64,000 nt of DNA from Hippophae tibetana (lineage: Eukaryota; Streptophyta; Magnoliopsida; Rosales; Elaeagnaceae): assembly GCA_037013495.1 (NCBI GenBank), contig CM072810.1, forward strand, positions 77,732,449 through 77,796,448, in the 5' to 3' direction. Positions within the stretch are counted from its first letter, which is position 1; each line of letters begins with the position of its first letter. Both the position numbers and the translations under genes were made by a program. Under the pieces are notes generated by a model, which was given only the letters and a program-made list of their open reading frames with translations, did not search any database and was not told where the DNA came from. Shown one piece after another: positions 53,600-64,000 of the stretch.

Positions 53600-56500
53600 G
53601 AAAAAAATAATAAATAACCCTTGGTGGGCACCAATATCTTCATTACAACCCTTTTGAATAAAATCGAAAGTAAGTAAAACGGAAATGGTGTGACAAAAAC
53701 ATTAAAACCTTGCTAAGTGATGTAAATGATGCCATTTGTGTTCAAAAATGAGGTTCGAAATCAAGGAATATTAATATTGTGTTAGTCTATACAATATGTG
53801 ATTTGATATATTGTAATTCTTCTATCGATAACCGAGTAAACAATTATCACAATTCACAGATGGAAGTCATATTTATCAAATGTTTTGTTGTTTTTGAATA
53901 TGTGAGGAGTATTCCCTTCTTTTGCTCTTCACTTATATTTTTTAAAGAATAGAGATTGATTGAATAAATTAATAAATAACCCTTGGTCGGAACCAATATC
54001 TACTTTATAGCAGTTTTGAATAAAACCGAAAGGAAGTAAAAGGGATATGTTGCAACAAAAGGTTTAAACCCTATTTAAGTGACGTAAACGATAGAATTTT
54101 TGTAGAAAAATGAGTTTCCCAAGAACGGAAAATTAATATTGTGTGAATCTATACGATATTCAATTTGATATATTATAATAGTCGTTTCAATACACGAGTA
54201 TAACTTTGTCGTAGTGAATAGTTGCGACACATATTTATTAAATTTTTTGTTTTCTTTGAATATGTGAATAGTATCCATTTTATTTTTCTTTCTCTTATAT
54301 TTTTTAAAGAATAGAGATTGAATGAAAACAAAAATAAATAACCCTGGGTTGGCACCAATATCTTCATTACAGCTCTTTTGAATAAAATCCAAAGTATGTA
54401 AAACGGAAATGGTGTGACAAACACATTAAAACCTTGCTAAGTGATGTAAATGATGCCATTTGTGTTCAAAAATGAGGTTCCAAATCAAGGAATATTAATA
54501 TTGTGTTAGTCTATACCATCTGTGATTTGATATATTGTAATTCTTGTGTTGATAACAGAGTAAACAATTATCGTAGTTAAGAGTTGGAACTCATATTTAT
54601 CAAATGTTTTGTTGTTTTTGAAAATGTGAGCAGTATTCCCTTCTTTTTCTCTTCTCTTATATTTTTTAAAGAATAGAGATTGATTGAATAAATTAATAAA
54701 TAACCCTTGGACGGAACCAATTTCTACTTTATAGCTCTTTTGAATAAAACCGAAAGGAAGTAAAATGGAAATGTTGCGACAAAACGTTTAAACCATATAT
54801 AAGTCACGTAAACGATGGAATTTGTGTACAAAAATGAGTTTCCCAAGCAAGGAAAATTAATATTGAATGAATCTATACGATCTTCAATTTGATATATTAT
54901 AATAGCCATTTCAATACACGAGTACAAGATTATCGTAGTGAATAGTTGTGACACATATTTATTAAATTTTTTGTTTTCTTTGAAAATGTGAATAGTATCC
55001 ATTTTATTTTTCTTTCTCTTATATTTTTTAAAGAATATAGATTGAATGAAAAAAATAATAAATAACCCTTGGTGGGCACCAATATCTTCATTACAACCCT
55101 TTTGAATAAAATCGAAAGTAAGTAAAACGGAAATGGTGTGACAAAAACATTAAAACCTTACTAAGTTATGAAAATGATGCCATTTGTGTGCAAAAATGAG
55201 GTTCGAAATCAAGGAATATTAATATTGTGTTAGTCTATACAATATGTGATTTGATATATTGTAATTCTTCTATCGATAACCGAGTAAACAATTATCACAG
55301 TTCATAGTTGGAAGTCATATTTATCAAATGTTTTGTTGTTTTTGAAAATGTGAGGAGTATTCCCTTCTTTTGCTCTTCGCTTATATTTTTTAAAGAATAG
55401 AGATTGATTGAATAAATTAATAAATAACCCTTGGTCGGAACCAATATCTACTTTATAGCTCTTTTGAATAAAACCGAAAGGAAGTAAAAGGGATATGTTG
55501 CAACAAAAGGTTTAAACCCTATTTAAGTGACGTTAACGATGGAATTTGTATAGAAAAATGAGTTTCCCAAGAACGGAAAATTAATATTGTGTGAATCTAT
55601 ACGATATTCAATTTGATATATTATAATAGTCGTTTCAATACACGAGTATAAGATTGTCGTAGTGAATAGTTGCGACACATATTTATTAAATTTTTTGTTT
55701 TCTTTGAATATGTGAATAGTATCCATTTTATTTTTCTTTCTCTTATATTTTTTAAAGAATAGAGATTGAATGAAAACAAAAATAAATAACTATGGGTTGG
55801 CACCAATATCTTCATTACAGCTCTTTTGAATAAAATCCAAAGTATGTAAAACGGAAATGGTGTGACAAACACATTAAAACCTTGCTAAGTGATGTAAATG
55901 ATGCCATTTGTGTTCAAAAATGAGGTTCCAAATCAAGGAATATTAATATTGTGTTAGTCTATACCATCTGTGATTTGATATATTGTAATTCTTGTGTTGA
56001 TAACAGAGTAAACAATTATCGTAGTTAATAGTTGGAACTCATATTTATCAAATGTTTTGTTGTTTTTGAAAATGTGAGCAGTATTCCCTTCTTTTTCTCT
56101 TCTCTTATATTTTTTATAGAATAGAGATTGATTGAATAAATTAATAAATAACCCTTGGACGGAACCAATTTCTACTTTATAGCTCTTTTGAATAAAACCG
56201 AAAGGAAGTAAAATGGAAATGTTGCAACAAAACGTTTAAACCATATATAAGTCACGTAAACGATGGAATTTGTGTACAAAAATGAGTTTCCCAAGCAAGG
56301 AAAATTAATATTGAATGAATCTATACGATCTTCAATTTGATATATTATAATAGCCGTTTCAATACACGAGTACAAGATTATCGTAGTGAATAGTTGCGAC
56401 ACATATTTATTAAATTTTTTGTTTTCTTTGAAAATGTGAATAGTATCCATTTTATTTTTCTTTCTCTTATATTTTTTAAAGAATATAGATTGAATGAAAA

Positions 56501-58390
56501 CAATAATAAATAACCCTGGGTTGGCACCAATATCTTCATTATAGCTCTTTTGAATAAAATCCAAAGTGTGTAAAACGGAAATGGTGTGACAAACACATTA
56601 AGACCTTGCTAAGTGATGTAAATGATGCCATTTGTGTTCAAAAATGAGTTCCAAATCAAGGAATATTAATATTGTGTTAGTCTATACCATATGTGATTTG
56701 ATATATTGTAATTCTTGTGTTGATAACAGAGTAAACAATTATCGTAGTTAATAGTTGGAACTCATATTTATCAAATGTTTTGTTGTTTTTGAAAATGTGA
56801 GCAGTATTCCCTTCTTTTTCTCTTCTCTTATATCTTTTATAGAATAGAGATTGATTGAATAAATTAATAAATAACCCTTGGACGGAACCAATTTCTACTT
56901 TATAGCTCTTTTGAATAAAACTGAAAGGAAGTAAAATGGAAATGTTGCAACAAAACGTTTAAACCATATATAAGTCACGTAAACGATGGAATTTGTGTAC
57001 AAAAATGAGTTTCCCAAGCAAGGAAAATTAATATTGAATGAATCTATACGATCTTCAATTTGATATATTATAATAGCCATTTCAATACACGAGTACAAGA
57101 TTATCGTAGTGAATAGTTGCGACACATATTTATTAAATTTTTTGTTTTCTTTGAAAATGTGAATAGTATCCATTTTATTTTTCTTTCTCTTATATTTTTT
57201 AAAGAATATAGATTGAATGAAAACAATAATAAATAACCCTTGGTGGGCACCAATATCTTCATTACAACCCTTTTGAATAAAATCGAAAGTAAGTAAAATG
57301 GAAATGGTGTGACAAAAACATTAAAACCTTGCTAAGTGATGTAAATGATGCCATTTGTGTTCAAAAATGAGGTTCGAAATCAAGGAATATTAATATTGTG
57401 TTAGTCTATACAATATGTGATTTGATATATTGTAATTCTTCTATCGATAACCGAGTAAACAATTATCACAATTCACAGATGGAAGTCATATTTATCAAAT
57501 GTTTTGTTGTTTTTGAATATGTGAGGAGTATTCCCTTCTTTTGCTCTTCACTTATATTTTTTAAAGAATAGAGATTGATTGAATAAATTAATAAATAACC
57601 CTTGGTCGGAACCAATATCTACTTTATAGCAGTTTTGAATAAAACCGAAAGGAAGTAAAAGGGATATGTTGCAACAAAAGGTTTAAACCCTATTTAAGTG
57701 ACGTAAACGATAGAATTTTTGTAGAAAAATGAGTTTCCCAAGAACGGAAAATTAATATTGTGTGAATCTATACGATATTCAATTTGATATATTATAATAG
57801 TCGTTTCAATACACGAGTATAACTTTGTCGTAGTGAATAGTTGCGACACATATTTATTAAATTTTTTGTTTTCTTTGAATATGTGAATAGTATCCATTTT
57901 ATTTTTCTTTCTCTTATATTTTTTAAAGAATAGAGATTGAATGAAAACAAAAATAAATAACCCTGGGTTGGCACCAATATCTTCATTACAGCTCTTTTGA
58001 ATAAAATCCAAAGTATGTAAAACGGAAATGGTGTGACAAACACATTAAAACCTTGCTAAGTGATGTAAATGATGCCATTTGTGTTCAAAAATGAGGTTCC
58101 AAATCAAGGAATATTAATATTGTGTTAGTCTATACCATCTGTGATTTGATATATTGTAATTCTTGTGTTGATAACAGAGTAAACAATTATCGTAGTTAAG
58201 AGTTGGAACTCATATTTATCAAATGTTTTGTTGTTTTTGAAAATGTGAGCAGTATTCCCTTCTTTTTCTCTTCTCTTATATTTTTTAAAGAATAGAGATT
58301 GATTGAATAAATTAATAAATAACCCTTGGACGGAACCAATTTCTACTTTATAGCTCTTTTGAATAAAACCGAAAGGAAGTAAAATGGAAA
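53600..58390. repeat. 3,619-bp (10-monomer) spaced duplicate of ~1.17 kb
   Basis: Bases ~53,600-54,770 recur at ~57,219-58,390, an offset of 3,619 bp or ten monomers. Rare shared marks are 'caattcacagatgg', 'tgctcttcacttat', 'tatagcagttttg', 'gatagaatttttgtag', 'gagtataactttgtcg' and 'gttaagagttgg'. The match ends where 'atgttgcgac' in the first copy is met by 'atgttgcaac' in the second. A1-B1-A2-B2 order is kept in both. Confidence 0.87.
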
Positions 58391-58648
58391 TGTTGCAACA
58401 AAACGTTTAAACCATATATAAGTCACGTAAACGATGGAATTTGTGTACAAAAATGAGTTTCCAAAGCAAGGAAAATTAATATTGTGTGAATCTATACGAT
58501 CTTCAATTTGATATATTATAATAGCCGTTTCAATACACGAGTACAAGATTATCGTAGTGAATACTTGCGACATATATTTATTTATTTTTTTGTTGTCCTT
58601 GAAAATGTGAATAGTATCTATTTTATTTTTCTTTCTCTTATATTTTTT

Positions 58649-61600
58649 AAAGAATATAGATTGAATGAAAAAAATAATAAATAACCCTTAGTGGGCACCA
58701 ATATCTTCATTACAGCCCTTTTGAATAAAATCGCAAGTAAGTAAAACGGAAATGGTGTGACAAATACATTAAAACCTTGCTTAGTGATGTAAATGATGCC
58801 ATTTGTGTTCAAAAATGAGGTTCGAAATCAAGGAATATTAATATTGTGTTAGTCTATACAATATGTGATTTGATATATTGTAATTCTTCTATCGATAACC
58901 GAGTAAACAATTATCACAGTTCACAGTTGGAAGTCATATTTATCAAATGTTTTGTTGTTTTTGAAAATGTGAGGAGTATTCCCTTCTTTTGCTCTTCGCT
59001 TATATTTTTTAAAGAATAGAGATTGATTGAATAAATTAATAAATAACCCTTGGTCGGAACCAATATCTACTTTATAGCTCTATTGAATAAAACCGAAAGG
59101 AAGTAAAATGGAAATGTTGCAACAAAACGCTTAAACCATATATAAGTCACGTAAACGATGGAATTTGTGTACAAAAATGAGTTTCCAAAGGAAGGAAAAT
59201 TAATATTGAATGAATCTATACGATCTTCAATTTGATAAATTATAATAGTCGTTTCAATACATGAGTACAAGATTATCGTAGTGAATACTTGCGACACATA
59301 TTTATTAATTTTTTTGTTGTCCTTGAAAATGTTAATAGTATCTATTTTATTTTTCTTTCTCTTATATTTTTTAAAGAATATAGATTGAATGAAAACAATA
59401 ATAAATAACCCTTGGTGGGCACCAATATCTTCATTACAACCCTTTTGAATAAAATCGAAAGTAAGTAAAACGGAAATGGTGTGACAAAAATATTAAAACC
59501 TTGCTAAGTGATGTAAATGATGCCATTTGTGTTCAAAAATGAGGTTCGAAATCAAGGAATATTAATATTGTGTTAGTCTATACAATATGTGATTTGATAT
59601 ATTGTAATTCTTCTATCGATAACCGAGTAAACAATTATCACAGTTCACAGTTGGAAGTCATATTTATCAAATGTTTTGTTGTTTTTGAATATGTGAGGAG
59701 TATTCCCTTCTTTTGCTCTTCGCTTATATTTTTTAAAGAATAGAGATTGATTGAATAAATTAATAAATAACCCTTGGTCGGAACCAATATCTACTTTATA
59801 GCACTTTTGAATAAAACCGAAAGGAAGTACAAGGGATATGTTGCAACAAAAGGTTTAAACCCTATTTAAGTGACGTAAACGATGGAATTTGTGTAGAAAA
59901 ATGAGTTTCCCAAGAACGGAAAATTAATATTGTGTGAATCTATACGATATTCAATTTGATATATTATAATAGTCGTTTCAATACACGAGTATAAGATTGT
60001 CGTAATGAATAGTTGCGACACATATTTATTAAATTTTTTGTTTTCTTTGAATATGTGAATAGTATCCATTTTATTTTTCTTTCTCTTATATTTTTTAAAG
60101 AATAGAGATTGAATGAAAACAAAAATAAATAACCCTGGGTTAGCACCAATATCTTCATTACAGCTCTTTTGAATAAAATCCAAAGTATGTAAAACGGAAA
60201 TGGTGTGACAAAAATATTAAAACCTTGCTAAGTGATGTAAATGATGCCATTTGTGTTCAAAAATGAGGTTCCAAATCAAGGAATATTAATATTGTGTTAG
60301 TCTATACAATATGTGATTTGATATATTGTAATTCTTCTATCGATAACCGAGTAAACAATTATCACAGTTCACAATTGGAAGTCATATTTATCAAATGTTT
60401 TGTTGTTTTTGAAAATGTGAGGAGTATTCCCTTCTTTTGCTCTTCGCTTATATTTTTTAAAGAATAGAGATTGATTGAATAAATTGATAAATAACCCTTG
60501 GTCGGAACCAATATCTACTTTATAGCTCTTTTGAATAAAACCGAAAGGAAGTAAAAGGGATATGTTGCAACAAAAGGTTTAAACCCTATTTAAGTGACGT
60601 AAACGATGGAATTTGTGTACAAAAACGAGTTTCCCAAGAACGGAAAATTAATATTGTGTGAATCTATACGATCTTCAATTTGATATATTATAATAGTCGT
60701 TTCAATACACGAGTATGAGATTGTCGTAGTGAATAGTTGCGACACATATTTATTAAATTTTTTGTTTTCTTTGAAAATGTGAATAGTATCCATTTTATTT
60801 TTCTTTCTCTTATATTTTTTAAAGAAAATATATTGAATGACAACAATAATAAATAACAATTGGTGGGCACCAATATCTTCATTACAACTCTTTTGAATAA
60901 AATCGAAAGTAAGTAAAACGTAAATGGTGTGACAAAAACATTAAAACCTTGCTAAGTGATGTGAATGATGCCATTTGTGTTCAAAAATGAGGTTCCAAAT
61001 CAAGGAATATTAAAATTGTGTTAGTATATACAATATGTGATTTGATATATTTTAATTCTTCTATAGATAACCGAGGAAACAATTATCACAATTCAAAGAT
61101 GGAAGTCATATTTATCAAATGTTTTGTTGTTTTTGAAAATGTGAGGAGTATTCCCTTCTTTTGCTCTTCGCTTATATTTTTTAAAGAATAGAGATTGATT
61201 GAATAAATTAATAAATAACCCTTGGTCGGAACCAATATCTACTTTATAGCTCTATTGAATAAAAGCGAAAGGAAGTAAAATGGAAATGTTGCAACAAAAT
61301 GCTTAAACCATATATAAGTCACGTAAACGATGGAATTTGTGTACAAAAATGAGTTTTCAAAGCAAGGAAAATTAATATTGTCTGAATCTATACGATCTTC
61401 AATTTGATATATTATAATAGCCGTTTCAATACATGAGTACAAGATTATCGTAGTGAATACTTGCGACACATATTTATTAATTTTTTTGTTGTCCTTGAAA
61501 ATGTGAATAGTATCCATTTTATTTTTCTTTCTCTTATATTTTTTAAAGAATATAGATTGAATGAAAAAAATAATAAATAACCCTTAGTGGGCACCAATAT

Positions 61601-64000
61601 CTTCATTACAACTCTTTTGAATAAAATCGAAAGTAAGTAAAACGTAAATGGTGTGACAAAAACATTAAAACCTTGCTAAGTGATGTGAATGATGCCATTT
61701 GTGTTCAAAAATGAGGTTCCAAATCAAGGAATATTAAAATTGTGTTAGTATATACAATATGTGATTTGATATATTTTAATTCTTCTATAGATAACCGAGT
61801 AAACAATTATCACAATTCAAAGATGGAAGTCATATTTATCAAATGTTTTGTTGTTTTTGAAAATGTGAGGAGTATTCCCTTCTTTTGCTCTTCGCTTATA
61901 TTTTTTAAAGAATAGAGATTGATTGAATAAATTAATAAATAACCCTTGGTCAGAACCAATATCTACTTTATAGCTGTATTGAATAAAACCGAAAGGAAGT
62001 AAAATGGAAATGTTGCAACAAAACGTTTTAACCATATATAAGTCTCGTAAACGATGGAATTTGTGTACAAAAATGAGTTTCCAAAGCAAGGAAAATTAAT
62101 ATTGTGTGAATCTATACGATATTCAATTTGATATATTATAATATTCGTTTCAATACACGAGTATAAGATTGTCGTAGTGAATAGTTGCGACACATATTTA
62201 TTAAATTTTTTGTTTTCTTTGAAAATGTGAATAGTATCTATTTTATTTTTGTTTCTCTTATATTTTTTAAAGAAAATATATTGAATGACAACAATAATAA
62301 ATAACAATTGGTGGGCACCAATATCTTCATTACAACTCTTTTGAATAAAATCCAAAGTATGTAAAACGGAAATGGTGTGACAAACACATTAAAACCTTGC
62401 TAAGTGATGTAAATGATGCCATTTGTGTTCAAAAATGAGGTTCCAAATCAAGGAATATTAATATATTGTTAGTCTATACCATATGTGAATTGATATATTG
62501 TAATTCTTGTGTCGATAACAGAGTAAACAATTATCGTAGTTAATAGTTGGAACTCATATTTATCAAATGTTTTGTTGTTTTTGAAAATGTGAGCAGTATT
62601 CCCTTCTTTTTCTCTTCTCTTATATTTTTTAAAGAATAGAGATTGTTTGAATAAATTAATAAATAACCCTTGGACGGAACCAATTTCTACTTTATAGCTC
62701 TTTTGAATAAAACCGAAAGGAAGTAAAATGGAAATGTTGCAACAAAACGTTTAAACCATATATAAGTCACGTAAACGATGAAATTTGTGTACAAAAATGA
62801 GTTTCCCAAGCAAGGAAAATTAATATTGAATGAATCTATACGATCTTCAATTTGATATATTATAATAGCCGTTTCAATACACGAGTACAAGATTATCGTA
62901 GTGAATAGTTGCGACACATATTTATTAAATTTTTTGTTTTCTTTGAAAATGTGAATAGTATCCATTTTATTTTTCTTTCTCTTATATTTTTTAAAGAATA
63001 TAGATTGAATGAAAACAATAATAAATAACCCTTAGTGGGCACCAATATCTTTATTACAGCCTTTTTGAATAAAATCGCAAGTAAGTAAAACGGAAATGGT
63101 GTGACAAAAACATTAAAACCTTGCTAAGTGATGTAAATGATGCCATTTGTGTTCAAAAATGAGGTTCGAAATCAAGGAATATTAATATTGTGTTAGTCTA
63201 TACAATATGTGATTTGATATATTGTAATTCTTTTATCGATAACCGAGTAAACAATTATCACAGTTCACAGTTGGAAGTCATATTTATCAAATGTTTTGTT
63301 GTTTTTGAAAATGTGAGGAGTATTCCCTTCTTTTGCTCTTCGCTTATATTTTTTAAAGAATAGAGATTGATTGAATAAATTGATAAATAACCCTTGGTCG
63401 GAACCAATATCTACTTTATAGCTCTTTTGAATAAAACCGAAAGGAAGTAAAAGGGATATGTTGCAACAAAAGGTTTAAACCCTATTTAAGTGACGTAAAC
63501 GATGGAATTTGTGTACAAAAAAGAGTTTCCCAAGAACGGAAAATTAATATTGTGTGAATCTATACGATCTTCAATTTGATATATTATAATAGTCGTTTCA
63601 ATACACGAGTATGAGATTGTCGTAGTGAATAGTTGCGACACATATTTATTAAATTTTTTGTTTTCTTTGAAAATGTGAATAGTATCCATTTTATTTTTCT
63701 TTCTCTTATATTTTTTAAAGAAAATATATTGAATGACAACAATAATAAATAACAATTGGTGGGCACCAATATCTTCATTACAACTCTTTTGAATAAAATC
63801 GAAAGTAAGTAAAACGTAAATGGTGTGACAAAAACATTAAAACCTTGCTAAGTGATGTGAATGATGCCATTTGTGTTCAAAAATGAGGTTCCAAATCAAG
63901 GAATATTAAAATTGTGTTAGTATATACAATATGTGATTTGATATATTTTAATTCTTCTATAGATAACCGAGGAAACAATTATCACAATTCAAAGATGGAA
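58649..64000. repeat. Right zone: mixed A1, A3 and hybrid dimers
   Basis: Alternation of A and B continues, but regular tetramers are lost. A1 copies start near 58,649 and 59,373. A new variant, A3 (anchors near 60,857 and 63,753), has 'agaaaatatattgaatgac', 'aacaattggtggg', 'gtatatacaatatg' and 'tctatagataacc'. The A at 61,581 carries only the A3 tail, and the A at 62,305 has an A3 head with an A2-like tail. B copies at 59,047, 61,219 and 61,943 combine a B1-like head with B2-like 'catatataagtc' or a near form. The array leaves the window still intact. Confidence 0.85.
60484..64000. repeat. 2,896-bp (8-monomer) spaced duplicate at the right edge
   Basis: Bases ~60,484-61,104 recur at ~63,380-64,000, an offset of 2,896 bp. 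Shared private marks are 'aaattgataaataaccc', 'gagtatgagattgtcg', 'agaaaatatattgaatgac', 'gatgtgaatgatgcc' and 'accgaggaaacaattatc'. The second copy is cut by the window end. The eight-monomer offset equals the 2,895-bp period seen at 33.8-40.1 kb in a different subfamily. Confidence 0.85.

Larger units (their letters stand above)
43460..58648. repeat. A1-B1-A2-B2 tetramer zone (1,446-bp higher-order repeat)
   Basis: From 43,460 four monomer variants recur in order. A1 has 'gttcgaaatc', 'cttctatcgataacc', 'atcacagttcacag', 'gaggagta' and 'cttttgctcttcgc'. B1 has 'gggatatgttgcaac' and 'gagtataagattgtcg'. A2 has 'ctgggttggcacc', 'acaaacacattaagacc' and 'taccatctg'. B2 has 'tttttatagaatag', 'ccttggacggaacc' and 'catatataagtcacg'. 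B2 copies at 46,750, 48,195, 50,365, 51,810, 53,256 and 54,704 are mostly spaced 1,445-1,448 bp. Order is disturbed at 48,520-49,966 and by an extra A2-B2 dimer near 56,152-56,875. The A near 44,943 is a mixed copy. Confidence 0.9.
1..64000. repeat. Satellite DNA array, ~362-bp monomers, both ends open
   Basis: The whole window consists of head-to-tail copies of a ~362-bp AT-rich monomer, roughly 177 in all, in one orientation. Anchors such as 'ataaataaccc' recur every 361-363 bp from base 61 to base 63,753 with no gap. Two classes, A and B, alternate almost throughout and make a ~724-bp dimer. A hand count of bases 1-720 gives 28% G+C, with G (118) exceeding C (87) on the plus strand. I saw no inverted segment, transposon, microsatellite or unique DNA. 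Arrays of this kind are typical of centromeric or pericentromeric heterochromatin in plants and animals. That location is inferred, because no kinetochore-specific sequence is visible. The array runs off both ends, so its true size is unknown. Confidence 0.98.

Noticed and set aside
518..63778. About 70 further minus-strand frames of 61-105 codons with near-identical products
   Set aside because: The same frame is repeated by the tandem array. Similarity among the products follows from repeat identity and is no evidence of selection. No promoter, splice signal or conserved domain is visible.
1..64000. CRISPR-like repeat-spacer array
   Set aside because: The whole 362-bp unit repeats without unique spacers, and no cas-like gene is present.

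Overview
This window is one uninterrupted array of AT-rich satellite DNA. I find no supportable protein gene, RNA gene, transposon or unique sequence in it. A hand count of bases 1-720 gives about 72% A+T (118 G, 87 C). Such an array points to a eukaryotic nuclear chromosome, most likely centromeric or pericentromeric heterochromatin. The base family is about 362 bp long, close to twice a nucleosome repeat. I do not recognise it as a named satellite, and I cannot decide between, for example, plant and insect from sequence alone.

Two monomer classes, A and B, are about 70-75% alike by eye and alternate head to tail, giving an AB dimer of about 724 bp. Roughly 177 monomers lie in one orientation. 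On top of this dimer sit several higher-order levels. Bases 1-6,960 are a mosaic of dimers, with a three-copy homogenised run and a 3,620-bp (10-monomer) repeat. Bases 6,961-19,991 and 19,992 to about 31,865 are two copies of a 13,030-bp (36-monomer) unit, differing at only about a dozen positions seen by eye. Inside this unit the AB alternation breaks into two tandem A-A-B trimers of 1,085 bp. A third, older copy of the trimer segment lies at about 31,860-35,140, 5,790 bp (16 monomers) from its partner. From there to about 40,100 a 2,895-bp (8-monomer) period dominates. Bases 38,600-42,994 hold a nearly perfect 2,172-bp (6-monomer) tandem duplication. From 43,460 a different subfamily takes over, ordered A1-B1-A2-B2 as a 1,446-bp tetramer, interrupted by chimeric dimers at 48,520-49,966. 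The last 5 kb mixes A1 with a further A3 variant.

The main interest is structural: a record of out-of-register exchange with breakpoints that can be read, plus short dyads kept at the same positions in both monomer classes (TTGGT...ACCAA) or specific to one class (CTTTCG...CGAAAG and GTTTAAAC in B, AATATTAATATT in A). These could be protein-binding or non-B-DNA sites. The many 61-130 codon reading frames, all on the minus strand, are by-products of the repeat and are not annotated as genes. I found no novel enzymatic or defence system.
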